A DNA stretch of 64,000 bases from an uncultured Bryobacterales bacterium. Its GTDB lineage: Bacteria; Acidobacteriota; Terriglobia; Bryobacterales; UBA6623. Where the stretch lies: contig CATOTH010000002.1 of assembly GCA_951813065.1 (NCBI GenBank), positions 434,001-498,000 of the forward strand. Direction: 5' to 3'. A model generated the notes under the pieces. That model did not search any database and had not been told where the DNA came from. It was given only the letters and a program-made list of their open reading frames with translations. This document shows, piece by piece, positions 35,638-44,335 of this stretch. Made by a program: the position numbers and the translations under genes. Positions within the stretch are counted from its first letter, which is position 1. Every line of letters begins with the position of its first letter.

Positions 35638-36887
35638 GCGAGATCTCCGAGATCCTCGAGCGCCACGAGCCGCAGTGAGGTCAGAGCGACCTTGGCATAC
35701 GTCCGGGTACTGTCGGGACTACGATGGCCGAGATGGTCACCGGTCTCTTTGAAGCTATGGCCCGACTCGACGAGATGGCGGGCGCAGGCGTGCCGCAAGC
35801 CGTGCGGGCCCCGTCCCTGGCAGGGTGCCTCCCCGACGGGGTAGTGCCGGGCAACGACGTCATACAGCCCGCCTTGCGAAAGCGGCCGGTATGGGGCGCG
35901 CAGAGTCAGGAAGAGCGTCCGCTCTGACGAGCGCGGCCGGTGACGCCATACATACTCGGCGATCGCCTCGCCGACTGCAGCTTGCAGCGGGACCTGCTGC
36001 AATCGCCCGCTCTTGGACCGCATGATCTGAATCCGGTCACAGGCCCAGTCGATGTCGTCCAGGCGGAGGCGGCGCACTTCGCCGGACCGTACCCCATACA
36101 CCGAAAGCAACAGGATGATCGCCCTGTCGCGAGCCACCCCAGGGGAGTCTCCGATGGTTCCGTCAAGCATCCGGCCCACTGTTTCCCAGGCCGGCCCCAT
36201 CGGCAGTCCCTCGTCCCGATAGACCCGCGGTACCTGGACCGTCGCGGCCAGTCCCGGACGCGACCAGCCGCGCTGTTCGCCGTACTCGAACCACTTGCGA
36301 AGTGCCGAGGCGGATCGTCTCAGCGAGCTTCGCTTCCAGCGCAGCGAAGCATGCTTGTAATAGGCGTCTACGTCATCTGCCGAGATCTCATAGAAGTCCA
36401 AACGGCGCTGTTTCAGGTATGCGAGAAAGCGTCGGATCTGCCAGCGGCCTGCTTGACGGGTCGCTTCAGACCGCCAGTGCCGTTCCTGCTGCGTCGAGAC
36501 AAACTCGTCCAACTTGGCTTCGAACTCTCCAAGGTCCTCGGCGGGCTGGTCGGGTTCCAGTCTGCCGAGACTCCGCAGGAAATCCGTTGCCACGCAGCGG
36601 AAGTTCTCCATGGCCCCTCTCGGGTTGGGATCCTGGTTCCCGCCGCTACGGCGAGAGGCCCAGTTCCGCGCCAGGATGCGCACCTCGGCTGGGGTGAACG
36701 ATTGACCGGGCAACAGGACTGGCAGTTCAACCGCAACGCATCGGACGTAGCGCGCTTGGCGCAGCAAGGTCCTTTGCGAAACGCCTCTTGCAGCCGATTG
36801 CTTCAAGTAGGCTGCGCGCTCGTTAGCAAGCGGCGCCTCGCGATGACGGCGAATAACGCCGGCATAGAAATAGAGCTCTTCGAACAT
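35634..36887 (-). CDS. RIT tyrosine recombinase, first gene
   Basis: The 417-aa protein starts at the ATG at 36887, 8 nt after a strong GGAGGT; an in-frame GTG at 36896 is too close to that site. Catalytic residues lie in SVYGVRSGEVRRL (Arg), GPHGLRHACARHLV (His, Arg), LGHRSPDSTRTYAKV (His, Tyr). It has a longer N-terminal region than the other two and is the promoter-proximal gene. Confidence 0.9.
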   Translation of the reverse strand: MFEELYFYAGVIRRHREAPLANERAAYLKQSAARGVSQRTLLRQARYVRCVAVELPVLLPGQSFTPAEVRILARNWASRRSGGNQDPNPRGAMENFRCVATDFLRSLGRLEPDQPAEDLGEFEAKLDEFVSTQQERHWRSEATRQAGRWQIRRFLAYLKQRRLDFYEISADDVDAYYKHASLRWKRSSLRRSASALRKWFEYGEQRGWSRPGLAATVQVPRVYRDEGLPMGPAWETVGRMLDGTIGDSPGVARDRAIILLLSVYGVRSGEVRRLRLDDIDWACDRIQIMRSKSGRLQQVPLQAAVGEAIAEYVWRHRPRSSERTLFLTLRAPYRPLSQGGLYDVVARHYPVGEAPCQGRGPHGLRHACARHLVESGHSFKETGDHLGHRSPDSTRTYAKVALTSLRLVALEDLGDLA

Positions 36888-36979
36888 GGTGAGCACCTCC
36901 TATCGGATGCACCATGAACGGCGTCAGCTTATGTTGTCAATCTGCGAGTACGACCGTTGTGTCTGCAAGAACTTCGCCC

Positions 36980-37017
36980 CGCTTCGCTACATAAGCGGGC
37001 TGGCTGCATAACGCAAC
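36980..37017 (-). repeat. RIT right inverted repeat
   Basis: Perfect inverted copy of 33573-33610, immediately followed by a 12-bp hairpin (37012-37043) that shares its outer CGCAAC. Confidence 0.9.
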
Positions 37018-37043
37018 AGATGTTGCTAACTACATCTGTTGCG
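37012..37043. repeat. 12-bp inverted repeat at the right end of the RIT element
   Basis: CGCAACAGATGT, 8-nt loop, ACATCTGTTGCG: a perfect stem overlapping the outer 6 bp of the right inverted repeat. It could be a recombination site feature or a terminator lacking a T-tract. Confidence 0.55.
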
Positions 37044-37064
37044 GGAAAGCCGCATGGCGGGTTT

Positions 37065-37466
37065 GACGAGGCGGGGGGAGGAACCGTGGCTAAGCGCGAG
37101 ACTGAGGCACCGGCAAGCCGCTCAGGCGGCACGCGAAAGCGGTCGGCGAACTGCTACTCCCTCGCGCTACGGCAAGCGCGCCTCTCCTCGACCCTACTGA
37201 CGAGGCGGGGGGAGGAACCGTGGCTAAGCGCGAGAACGAGGCACCGGCAAGCCGCTCAGGCGGCACGCGAAAGCGGTCGGCGAACTGCTACTCCCTCGCG
37301 CTACGGCAAGCGCGCCTCTCCTCGACCCTACTGACGAGCGGGGAGCGGAAACGTGACTAGGCACGAGGGTCAGTGAGGCACCTACAGATGGCGAAAGCCG
37401 TAGGAACAACCCCAAAACAGCTACTGCCTCGTGCTAAGGTGCGCGCGTCGCTCCCCGACTCTACTG
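37065..37466 (+). repeat. Three tandem copies of a 134-bp group II intron 3'-domain unit
   Basis: Units start at 37065, 37199 and 37333, each with GACGAG. The first two differ at two bases; the third is diverged but alignable along its length, and all contain a GCGAAAGC tetraloop hairpin and end CTACT or similar. The sequence resembles the region downstream of RT genes in group II introns (domains V/VI area), so these are probably the 3' end of intron 3, cut off from its RT by the RIT element and amplified in tandem. Confidence 0.65.
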
Positions 37467-37516
37467 CCGAAGAGCACTGCGCACCGGAAGCGTGGGCCGG
37501 AGGTGGGCAAGGGCAC

Positions 37517-37843
37517 TCAAGCCACTACACGGTGGATTCGCTGCCCGAGATCGCCCGAGAGAGCCGCGATCACGTTCGGTACGAGGGGACGCAATTCCTG
37601 TAATCGGGTGCGTCCGGCGATCATGATGACGACGGGGATCGGAAGATCCCGCAAGCTCTGCTGATACGCGAACCCTTGGTCCACCGTGACGAGGACACCG
37701 AATCCATGTTCGGCCGCAAGGCGCAGCAACTCTCCGTTCGAGCACCCGGCCCAGCCCATTTGCTGCACCGTGCGCGTTCCGAACGACTCGGGAAACTCAG
37801 CCGCGAGTCGCCTTGGAACGGATTCGTCGAGCAACACCTTCAT
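37517..37843 (-). CDS. DUF5615 PIN-like protein, putative toxin
   Basis: The 108-aa protein begins KVLLDESVPRRL, with the Asp of a PIN-like site, and has LVTVDQGFAYQQ and a short C-terminal helix, the DUF5615 pattern. Such proteins are paired with DUF433 proteins as presumed toxin and antitoxin and are presumed ribonucleases. Its ATG overlaps the DUF433 stop (ATGA). It is the last gene of the restriction operon. Confidence 0.85.
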   Translation of the reverse strand: MKVLLDESVPRRLAAEFPESFGTRTVQQMGWAGCSNGELLRLAAEHGFGVLVTVDQGFAYQQSLRDLPIPVVIMIAGRTRLQELRPLVPNVIAALSGDLGQRIHRVVA

Positions 37844-38052
37844 CGGGCATCGCCGACCAGTTGCACCGTGGCCCGTTCGAGCAGCGCGACGGCCTGCTCC
37901 CTCGTTACCGTGGGGTAGTCGTCCAGAAAGTCGTCGAGCCGGTCGCCCGCTTCGAGGTGCTCCATCAGGATGCGCACGGGAACCCTGGTTCCCGAGAACA
38001 CGGGTGTTCCGCCCAAGACATCGGGGTTTCTGTCGATGAGCTTCTCGGTCAT
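37840..38052 (-). CDS. DUF433 protein, putative antitoxin
   Basis: The 70-aa protein shows the DUF433 signature: RNPDVLGGTPVFSGTRVPV, then HLEAGDRLDDFLDDYPTV and a final helix. It is a small winged-helix-like DNA-binding protein expected to neutralise the DUF5615 partner and autoregulate. It overlaps the restriction gene stop by ATGA and the DUF5615 start by ATGA. Longer frames upstream are shadows. Confidence 0.88.
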   Translation of the reverse strand: MTEKLIDRNPDVLGGTPVFSGTRVPVRILMEHLEAGDRLDDFLDDYPTVTREQAVALLERATVQLVGDAR

Positions 38053-41000
38053 TGTGAACTCCTCTTGGGTCGGTCGGATGCCGCCAGCAGCAACGCGCCG
38101 ATTCGGCGCGCCGTGTCGGTGAAGTGCTGAACTTCCTCGGCGTGAAGCCTTCGGCCCAAGACCGCGCTCTCTCGATACGAAAGCCACTTTTTGAGCACTT
38201 GATAGCCGCCAAGCCGGTAGTCCCAGACGGCGGAGGGGACGTTGCGCCAGTACGCCTCCCCGTTCAGGTAGACATCGAAGGTGGTCTCGCCGAGTACGGC
38301 GATGTGTGCCACCAAAGCTGAGCGCTCCTCGGGTCGATACGCACGCTCGACGATGCGGCCCCTGCCGGGCATCACGGCGTCGCCCGTTCCGAAGTGGCCC
38401 CAGCCCGCGGTGACGGCGAAGTCGTCGCCCACCATGTAGCGCCCCGAGACCGTGCTCGGCACGGCAACCTCGGGGCACAAGGGCGTCCCGGATCGACCCG
38501 GCCGTTCCGAATCGAGCAACGCGGCCAGCAAGCACCCACGGGCCGCCGAACGGGCGAGAGCTTGCGCCGCTCCCTCCGTCTCGCCGTCCGGCCAGCCCGG
38601 CAGCGGGATGCGCGGCCATTCCATGCGTAGGGCCCCCGCGTTGGCCTTGCAATACGCCGGATCGTGCAGTGTGGCCAGCACATGGTGGAACAGGTCCTCG
38701 ACACCGAGACCGAGGCCGGAGAGATACCGCTCAGCCTGATCGGTTAGGTTGGCACGGCGTCCTCCACGCCCGTCAGATGCCAATCCATCGTCGAGCAGCC
38801 AGGACGGAAACCAGCTAGACAGCCCGTTTCCGAAGTTGTCCGCGAGATCGTAAACCAAAGTTCCGCGCGAGAAATCCTCCTTGGCTTGACGCTCACGGGC
38901 TTCGAGCCAGGAGTTCCCCTCGAACACATGGGGCCTGTAGTCGGCGCGCTTCTCGTCGAGCAACTTCGTGTCCTTCTCCCAGTAGAGCCACCGGTTGTCG
39001 AACGGCCGGTAGGCGAAGCGGACGAACCCGGACTCGTCCGGCCCGCCGCGCCTCAGCAGCGCGTCGCGCACGGCTCGGGCATCGAACCGCGCCGTGGATT
39101 TCATGACCCTGGGATAGCGCCGGGCAATCTCCTCATGGCTCAATGCCGCGTCAAAGTACTCGCCAACGCGCGCCTGGAGGCGATCTAGGTCGGTGTCCAC
39201 GAGGAAGCCGTCGCGGCTCGTCTTGACGCCCGGAAACGAAACCGGGAACAGGTCGGGCAGCGCGGGCCAGTCGAACCAATCGGGACTCACCGCCGTATCC
39301 ACGAACGGAAGGCCCAAGGGCAGTAACGGAGCGACCTCGGAGTACAGTACTTCCGGTTCCGCGTCGACCGTGGCGGTCAACTCCGCTGGCTTGGCCTGCC
39401 CCCACAAATGCCGGAATCCAACCGACTCGGCTGGTGCGTGGTCCACCTTGCGCACCAGCGTCGCGATGGCCGTGCCGACTTGGATTCCGACCGGATCTCC
39501 CTCCGTGGAGAAGATGCTCGGGTCGGGCGATCCGTCCGGCGCGACCTTGCCCGTCTTGTACTTGTCGCCGTTCAGGCAGTCGATCCGGATCGCGTCAAAC
39601 GCTTCAAGGTAGCGCTCCCGCATCCCGGTGAAGGACAGCCCGTCGAGCCACGAGTAGTTGGAGATGAAGCAGACCACGCCTTGGCCGGTCTCCTTCGCGA
39701 TGCGCCGCTCCGCCATGCGGAAGAACCGGACGTAGTGATCGTTCAGGCCTTGTCCTTCGGGGTTCCGAACGCGCTTGACCGTGCGGTAGGCTTCCGAGAG
39801 CTCGCGCTCCTCGTCCACCGCCATGCCCGCATACCCGTTGTAGGGCGGGTTGCCGAGGATTACCAATATCGGCATGTCCTGCTTCACCGCTTCCGCAAGA
39901 TCGCGCTCTTCCTCGAGTGCCTGGAAGGGGAGTGGTTTGTTCGTTCGCGGCTCCCAGCCGGTCAGGGCGTTGGTAAGAAACACCCCGGCGCGCTCCGACC
40001 CGTCCTCCGCCAGCGGCGCGCCCAAATCCTGCATGGTGAGGCCGACCTGCAAGTGCGCCACCACGAAAGGCGCGGGCATGATCTCGAACCCGAACACTCG
40101 CTCGGTTGCCGCCCTCCTGACCGCCGCGCCCGCGAGCGCCCCGAGACCCTGCTCATCGAGATTCGCGGCGATTCGGCGGAACACTTCCGCCAGATACGCC
40201 CCCGTTCCGCAGCACGGGTCCAGCACATATACGTTCTCGCCCGCGAGCCCCGCCGGGATCCCGAGATCGTCCTTGAGCGCCTTGTCCACTCGCGCCACCA
40301 TGTAGCGGACCACCTCGGTCGGCGTGTACCACACGCCCAACTGCCTGCGGAGGTCCGGGTCGAACGCTTCGAGGAACGGCTCGTAGAAGTACGGCACCGC
40401 CTCGCCCTCGTCGAATCGCGAGAAGAACGCCGTCCGGTCCACCCGATCGAGCGCCGCCGATGTCCAGTCCAGCACCTCGACAAGGCCGAGGGACTGCAAC
40501 CCGCCCGGGTCGGACAATTGCCGAAATAGGGCTCGGAGCACTGGCGCCCGCAGGTGCCAAGCTGCCTCGCGCCACCTGAACCGCTGCGGGCTGTAATGGC
40601 CCTCAAACAGCGGGCCGTTTTTCTTCGCCTCTTCGCGGGACCACAGCACCCATGCGGAGAAGACGCCATAGAACAGCGTCTGGATCAGGGTCGAACGGAA
40701 GAAGCGATCCCCGCGATCACCCTCGAACCGAATCCCGAGCGCTTCCTCAAGAGCCGACCGGACGGTCACGAGCGACGGCGTGTCCCCCGCCGCCTCGACG
40801 CGGGCCAAGCCGTCGCGGGCGTAGGAGGCCAACAGCCACGCCAAGTCCTTCGGCTCGGCCAGTGCAGCCCGGTGCGCGAGCGCCCGGGCCAGATACTCGC
40901 CGAGACCCGCGCCGACCTCGCGGGCGAAGGCGTGGGGTGTCTCCACCTTGCGCCAGAAGTCGTCGGCATCCTCGGCCAATCGAAAGGATTCGAGCTTGAC

Positions 41001-41420
41001 GGGGCCTCCCCCACCATCCGCGCCCACCAAGACGAAGTCCCGGAGATTCGTGACCAGCACCAGACGGTAGCGGTCCCAATAGCGGTTCACCTGATCGGAT
41101 CCCGCCGTCAACCACGCATCGTCACCAACACCCTTGACCTCGACGACGCCACGCTCGGGAACCTGCCCCGATTTCGACCGGCCCTTCTGAACCTGCCTCG
41201 CCGTGTAAAGCGCGCCGTCCGGATGTCCGGCTCCCTGATCCGCCAGTTCCAGAACGCAGAACACCTTGGGCTTGAGCGTGGCTCCGACCGTGCCGAGCAA
41301 GCCCGTCAACGCCGGATAGTACGAGCGCTCCCCCGTCGCACCGCCCGATGCGCGGGCGCGGCGAAGCTCGGTGAAATACGCTTCCACGGCGCCAACCAGC
41401 TTCTTGTTCGGTCCGGCCAT
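38049..41420 (-). CDS. Single-chain restriction-modification enzyme (type IIG/ISP-like)
   Basis: The 1123-aa protein combines a nuclease-like N-terminus (HPDGAL at 66-71, VVEVKG at 92-97, a PD-ExK arrangement), a helical linker and a gamma-class N6-adenine methyltransferase with SAM motif DPCCGTG (401-407) and catalytic NPPY (524-527). The last 450 residues should recognise DNA. No helicase motifs are seen, so it resembles type IIG or a type ISP enzyme without translocase. GGGGAAAG precedes the ATG. It should defend against phages or plasmids. It leads an operon with DUF433 and DUF5615 genes. Confidence 0.88.
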   Translation of the reverse strand: MAGPNKKLVGAVEAYFTELRRARASGGATGERSYYPALTGLLGTVGATLKPKVFCVLELADQGAGHPDGALYTARQVQKGRSKSGQVPERGVVEVKGVGDDAWLTAGSDQVNRYWDRYRLVLVTNLRDFVLVGADGGGGPVKLESFRLAEDADDFWRKVETPHAFAREVGAGLGEYLARALAHRAALAEPKDLAWLLASYARDGLARVEAAGDTPSLVTVRSALEEALGIRFEGDRGDRFFRSTLIQTLFYGVFSAWVLWSREEAKKNGPLFEGHYSPQRFRWREAAWHLRAPVLRALFRQLSDPGGLQSLGLVEVLDWTSAALDRVDRTAFFSRFDEGEAVPYFYEPFLEAFDPDLRRQLGVWYTPTEVVRYMVARVDKALKDDLGIPAGLAGENVYVLDPCCGTGAYLAEVFRRIAANLDEQGLGALAGAAVRRAATERVFGFEIMPAPFVVAHLQVGLTMQDLGAPLAEDGSERAGVFLTNALTGWEPRTNKPLPFQALEEERDLAEAVKQDMPILVILGNPPYNGYAGMAVDEERELSEAYRTVKRVRNPEGQGLNDHYVRFFRMAERRIAKETGQGVVCFISNYSWLDGLSFTGMRERYLEAFDAIRIDCLNGDKYKTGKVAPDGSPDPSIFSTEGDPVGIQVGTAIATLVRKVDHAPAESVGFRHLWGQAKPAELTATVDAEPEVLYSEVAPLLPLGLPFVDTAVSPDWFDWPALPDLFPVSFPGVKTSRDGFLVDTDLDRLQARVGEYFDAALSHEEIARRYPRVMKSTARFDARAVRDALLRRGGPDESGFVRFAYRPFDNRWLYWEKDTKLLDEKRADYRPHVFEGNSWLEARERQAKEDFSRGTLVYDLADNFGNGLSSWFPSWLLDDGLASDGRGGRRANLTDQAERYLSGLGLGVEDLFHHVLATLHDPAYCKANAGALRMEWPRIPLPGWPDGETEGAAQALARSAARGCLLAALLDSERPGRSGTPLCPEVAVPSTVSGRYMVGDDFAVTAGWGHFGTGDAVMPGRGRIVERAYRPEERSALVAHIAVLGETTFDVYLNGEAYWRNVPSAVWDYRLGGYQVLKKWLSYRESAVLGRRLHAEEVQHFTDTARRIGALLLAASDRPKRSSQ

Positions 41421-41702
41421 CGTGCTTTCCCCAGCGAATCGGCCCGCGCCTCCGCGTTGAGGCTGCCTTCAAGCGATTCAAGGAAGATACCACGTCGCGC
41501 GGGTGCACGGCCCGCGGCGTGGTCCATTCTCGGAGGCGAGCGACGCTCGCGCGCTCGGCCCGGCGAAATAAGATTGCCGGGAACTTGGACAAGGTGTAGC
41601 CTACACCAGCTATCTTGTAGGTTGAATCAAGGTCAGAACGGTCGCCCGACCACGGAGACACGACTCCCCGCCGGCCCCCAGTGTGACACCAACCCATCCC
41701 GG

Positions 41703-42497
41703 ATGCGGGAAGACAGGAAACAAAGGCGACGACGCGGAACACCACGGTCGGCGGGGCTTCACGGCGAATCCCTTCGCGATCCCGGTCGCGAAAGGATTGA
41801 GGCGTGGACCCGCGAGATCGGACGCGAACTCCTGGCCGCGTCGTCTTGGATCGACGAGCCCGACTTCACCGCCATCCATACAGACGACCTTGCCTTTCTC
41901 TTCGAGGTCTACGAGCGGCGGTTCCTCCGAGGCTTCGCAAGTCGGCGGCTGGACCCGGGAGCCCTGAGGTTCCGCTTGTCCTCGCGGATGACGCGGGCCG
42001 GCGGGCAAACCACGCGCCGCGTGCTTGCCGATGGCGGGGTCGACTACGAGATCGCCATCTCCACGGAGATCCTCTTCAACGGCTTCGCCGCCGCCGACAC
42101 CGGGGTCACCGTCGCCGGCATACCCTGCGCAAGCCGACTGCAGGTGCTGCAGCGGATCTTCGAGCACGAGATCGTCCATCTGGTGGATTTCCTTTGCAAC
42201 GGAGCCAGCAACTGCGGGGCACGTCCGTTCCAAGAACTCGCCCATCGCCTCTTCCGCCACCGGAGTCACACCCACGCGCTCATCACACGCGCGGAGCGGG
42301 CGGCGCGGCACGGCATTCGCATTGGTTGCCGGGTCTCCTTCTTCTACCGGGGGAAGTGCCTCGCGGGACGGGTCAATCGAGTCACCAAGCGCGCCACCGT
42401 GCTGGTGGAGGACCCGGGCGGTGAGCGGTATTCGAATGGCAAACGCTACCGGAAGTACTACGTTCCCCTTGGCGCGCTCGAAATCGAGGATGGATGA
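41703..42497 (+). CDS. SprT-like zinc metalloprotein
   Basis: From the ATG at 41703 the product is 264 aa. It has FEHEIVHLVDFL (His155, Glu156, His159), the SprT/Spartan-type zinc helix, followed by a possible third ligand in RHRSHTHAL, and a C-terminal SH3-like basic segment (CLAGRVNRVTKRATVLVE). SprT-like proteins act on DNA-protein crosslinks or occur in mobile and defence regions; the role here is unknown. It is divergent from the restriction operon with a 282-bp spacer. The start has a weak ribosome site. Confidence 0.75.
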   Translation: MREDRKQRRRRGTPRSAGLHGESLRDPGRERIEAWTREIGRELLAASSWIDEPDFTAIHTDDLAFLFEVYERRFLRGFASRRLDPGALRFRLSSRMTRAGGQTTRRVLADGGVDYEIAISTEILFNGFAAADTGVTVAGIPCASRLQVLQRIFEHEIVHLVDFLCNGASNCGARPFQELAHRLFRHRSHTHALITRAERAARHGIRIGCRVSFFYRGKCLAGRVNRVTKRATVLVEDPGGERYSNGKRYRKYYVPLGALEIEDG

Positions 42498-42499
42498 GT

Positions 42500-42533
42500 T
42501 CGTCGGGGCAGCGACGCCTTGCTGCCCCGACGA
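42500..42533 (+). terminator. Hairpin after the SprT-like gene
   Basis: TCGTCGGGGCAGC, 8-nt loop, GCTGCCCCGACGA: a perfect 13-bp stem starting 3 bp after the stop codon. It lacks a T-tract but is the strongest hairpin seen here. Confidence 0.7.
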
Positions 42534-42976
42534 GACGGTAGTGTAGCCCGCGAGCCGAGATGCGAAACCGATCTTTCATGCAGGTCGGCATGCTCTGCGG
42601 GTGTGATGCAGGCCGAGACAGAGGGGACGGTGATCTTTCGGCGTCGGCGCGGAATGCCGGGGGTTCAAGGGGGCGGGGCGCCCCTTGCCAGCGGACACCT
42701 CCGAAACGCCGCTCCTGGCATCGCCCGGAACAGCCTCGACCGGGCCGTCGAGGGCTAGCCTCCCGGCTTCGTGGTAGCGGGCCTCACGGGCGACGAGGAC
42801 CAGTCCGTGATCTAGGGTCGAAAGTGGCGCTCTCGGCCAGGCCGCTGCGTTCGGCCCTGCCCGTACCCCTTGGGGACCGAGATCGTCGCTCTCAGGTGAT
42901 TTCTGCGGCCCGTAGGTTCCCCGAAATACCGCCGGACCGACCTGAAGCTGCCTCTGAGCCTCGTCTCGGAGTCAGG
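42534..42976. other. Island spacer before the relic integrase
   Basis: These 443 bp lie between the SprT-like terminator and the 3' end of the integrase relic. Only shadow frames cross it; I see no gene, RNA or repeat. Confidence 0.5.
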
Positions 42977-44168
42977 TCAGGTCTCGGTGCCCGCGATCCG
43001 ACCCGCCAGATACGCGGCCCAGTCGTCCATGAGCCGACGCCGACGCTCGAAGAGGTCGCTACGCCGGTACGCGGCTTCCACCTTGTTCTGGACCACGTGC
43101 GCCAGCGCCGCTTCGACCACCTCTCGGGGGTGATCCGTTTCCTCTGCCGCCCAGTCCCGGAACGACGACCGGAACCTGTGCGGCACCGCCGCGATCCGGT
43201 GCTTTTGGATCAGTTGGCGCAGCCGCTTCTCGATGAGCGGCTTTCCGTTCAATCGCGTGAACACCAACCGGCTATCCTCGCCGCCCAGCGCGCAGGCCTC
43301 CCCAAGGATCTCCAGCGCCCGGCGGCACAGTGGAACCCGATGCTCCCGCTTCGCCTTCATGCGCGTCGATCTCCGACCACTCGGCCCAACGCACCTCGCC
43401 CCACCTCGCTGCCGTCAGCACCGGAAACTCGAACGCCAGCCGGGCCACGGGCATCTCGTCCGTCGTCCTCGCCTTCCAGATCGCCGACCCAACCTCCCGG
43501 TGAGGGAGCGCCTTCATGTGTTTCACGACGCGGCTCTGCGGCCCAAGCACCGACCGGACCCGATTGCAGGGATTGTCGGTCCGGTACTCCATCGCCACTG
43601 CCCACTCGAACACCGAGCGCATGCGCTGATGCACCGACTGGGCCGTGGACCCCTTCGAGTGCCAGATCGGAGTCAGATTCTCCAGCACGTCGCCCGTCGC
43701 CACCTCGGAGACCGCGATCTTACCGATGCGGGGAAAGGCGTAGCGTTCCAGACTGGAAAGCCAGTCCCGCCGGTGCCGTTCGTTGCGCCAACCTGCCTGC
43801 TTCTGCTTCAGGACGCGGGCGGTCGTCTCCGCGAAGGTGGGAACGCCCCGTGCGCGACGCCGCTCGGCGAGCGGCTCCCCACCCTCTCGGGCGAGTTTGC
43901 GGTTGGCCCGCGCCTTCTCGCGGGCCTCGGCCAGCGGAACGAGCGAGACGCTGCCGAGTCCGAAGTCGCGGCGGCGGCCGCGAATGACGAGTCGCTGCAC
44001 CCAACTCCGCGCACCGCTCGGCTGAACGTAGAGGTAGAGTCCATTGCCGTCGCAATGCCTCCCGGGAGGTGCGGAACGCACGAAGGCAGCCGACAGCCGC
44101 TTGTGGGGGTATCGGCCCTTCGGCTTGGTTCTCCGGGTCGGAGCGGGTGTGTGGGTTACATCATCCAT
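42977..44168 (-). pseudogene. P4-type tyrosine integrase, frameshifted by a deletion
   Basis: The 5' part (ATG at 44168 after GAGG) is a DUF4102/P4-type integrase: GNGLYLYVQPSGARSWVQR and the core-binding domain, to RWAEWSEID. The C-terminal half continues in another frame (MKAKREHRVPLCRRALEIL, PHRFRSSFRDWAAE, AALAHVVQNKVEAAY). At the junction (about 43365-43390) some 12-14 residues usually found before MKAKREH are missing, and the frame is shifted. A short deletion therefore inactivated it. The gene lies about 150 bp from the right attachment site, the standard position for the element's own integrase. Confidence 0.85.
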
Positions 44169-44270
44169 TACCTCATGATATGAGGGATTGAATCGGAATT
44201 CAAAGAAGGTTGCGGGAGAGTCGATGTTGCGCAAAATGAGTGTAAACGTAGTAATTACAACGATATGGAA

Positions 44271-44286
44271 GACATCATAAGATGTC
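44271..44286. repeat. Small palindrome near the right island end
   Basis: GACATC ATAA GATGTC, a perfect 6-bp inverted repeat 34 bp inside the attachment site and about 100 bp upstream of the integrase start. It may be an arm or regulator site. Confidence 0.4.
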
Positions 44287-44319
44287 ACTGGATGGCGATG
44301 GACTCCATGTGGCGACGGC

Positions 44320-44335
44320 CACCGTGCCGGCAGGC
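44320..44335. repeat. Island attachment site, right copy
   Basis: CACCGTGCCGGCAGGC, 14/16 identical to 20498-20513 in the same orientation and lying at the sialidase PAGTV codons. Confidence 0.7.

Larger units (their letters stand above)
33573..37017 (-). mobile_element. RIT element (recombinases in trio)
   Basis: Three overlapping tyrosine-recombinase genes on one strand lie between 38-bp perfect terminal inverted repeats. This is the organisation of RIT elements. It is inserted downstream of the RT 3 stop, between it and the 3' domain sequences of the same intron. All three genes look intact, so this may be the youngest insertion of the nest. Confidence 0.9.
20498..44335. mobile_element. 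Composite genomic island inserted in a sialidase gene
   Basis: About 23.8 kb separate the two halves of the sialidase and are bounded by the 16-bp imperfect direct repeat. Contents, left to right: a zinc-motif mini-protein, a dead methyltransferase, a tyrosine integrase, nested group II introns with serine-recombinase and RIT elements, a restriction-methyltransferase operon with a toxin-antitoxin-like pair, a SprT-like gene and a relic integrase next to the right end. Base composition in the cargo is similar to the host. The right-end integrase probably mobilised the island and is now inactive, so it is likely fixed. Confidence 0.8.

Noticed and set aside
37065..37466. Tandem repeats as a possible CRISPR array
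   Set aside because: Units are 134 bp and contiguous with no spacers; they look like intron sequence. No CRISPR array or cas gene was seen in the window.
40554..41702. 5' part of a 647-codon plus-strand frame ending with the SprT-like gene
   Set aside because: The upstream half is antisense to the restriction enzyme; only the part from 41703 looks like protein.
42560..43987. 475-codon plus-strand open frame
   Set aside because: Antisense to the integrase relic; low-complexity Pro/Arg/Ser composition and no start signal.
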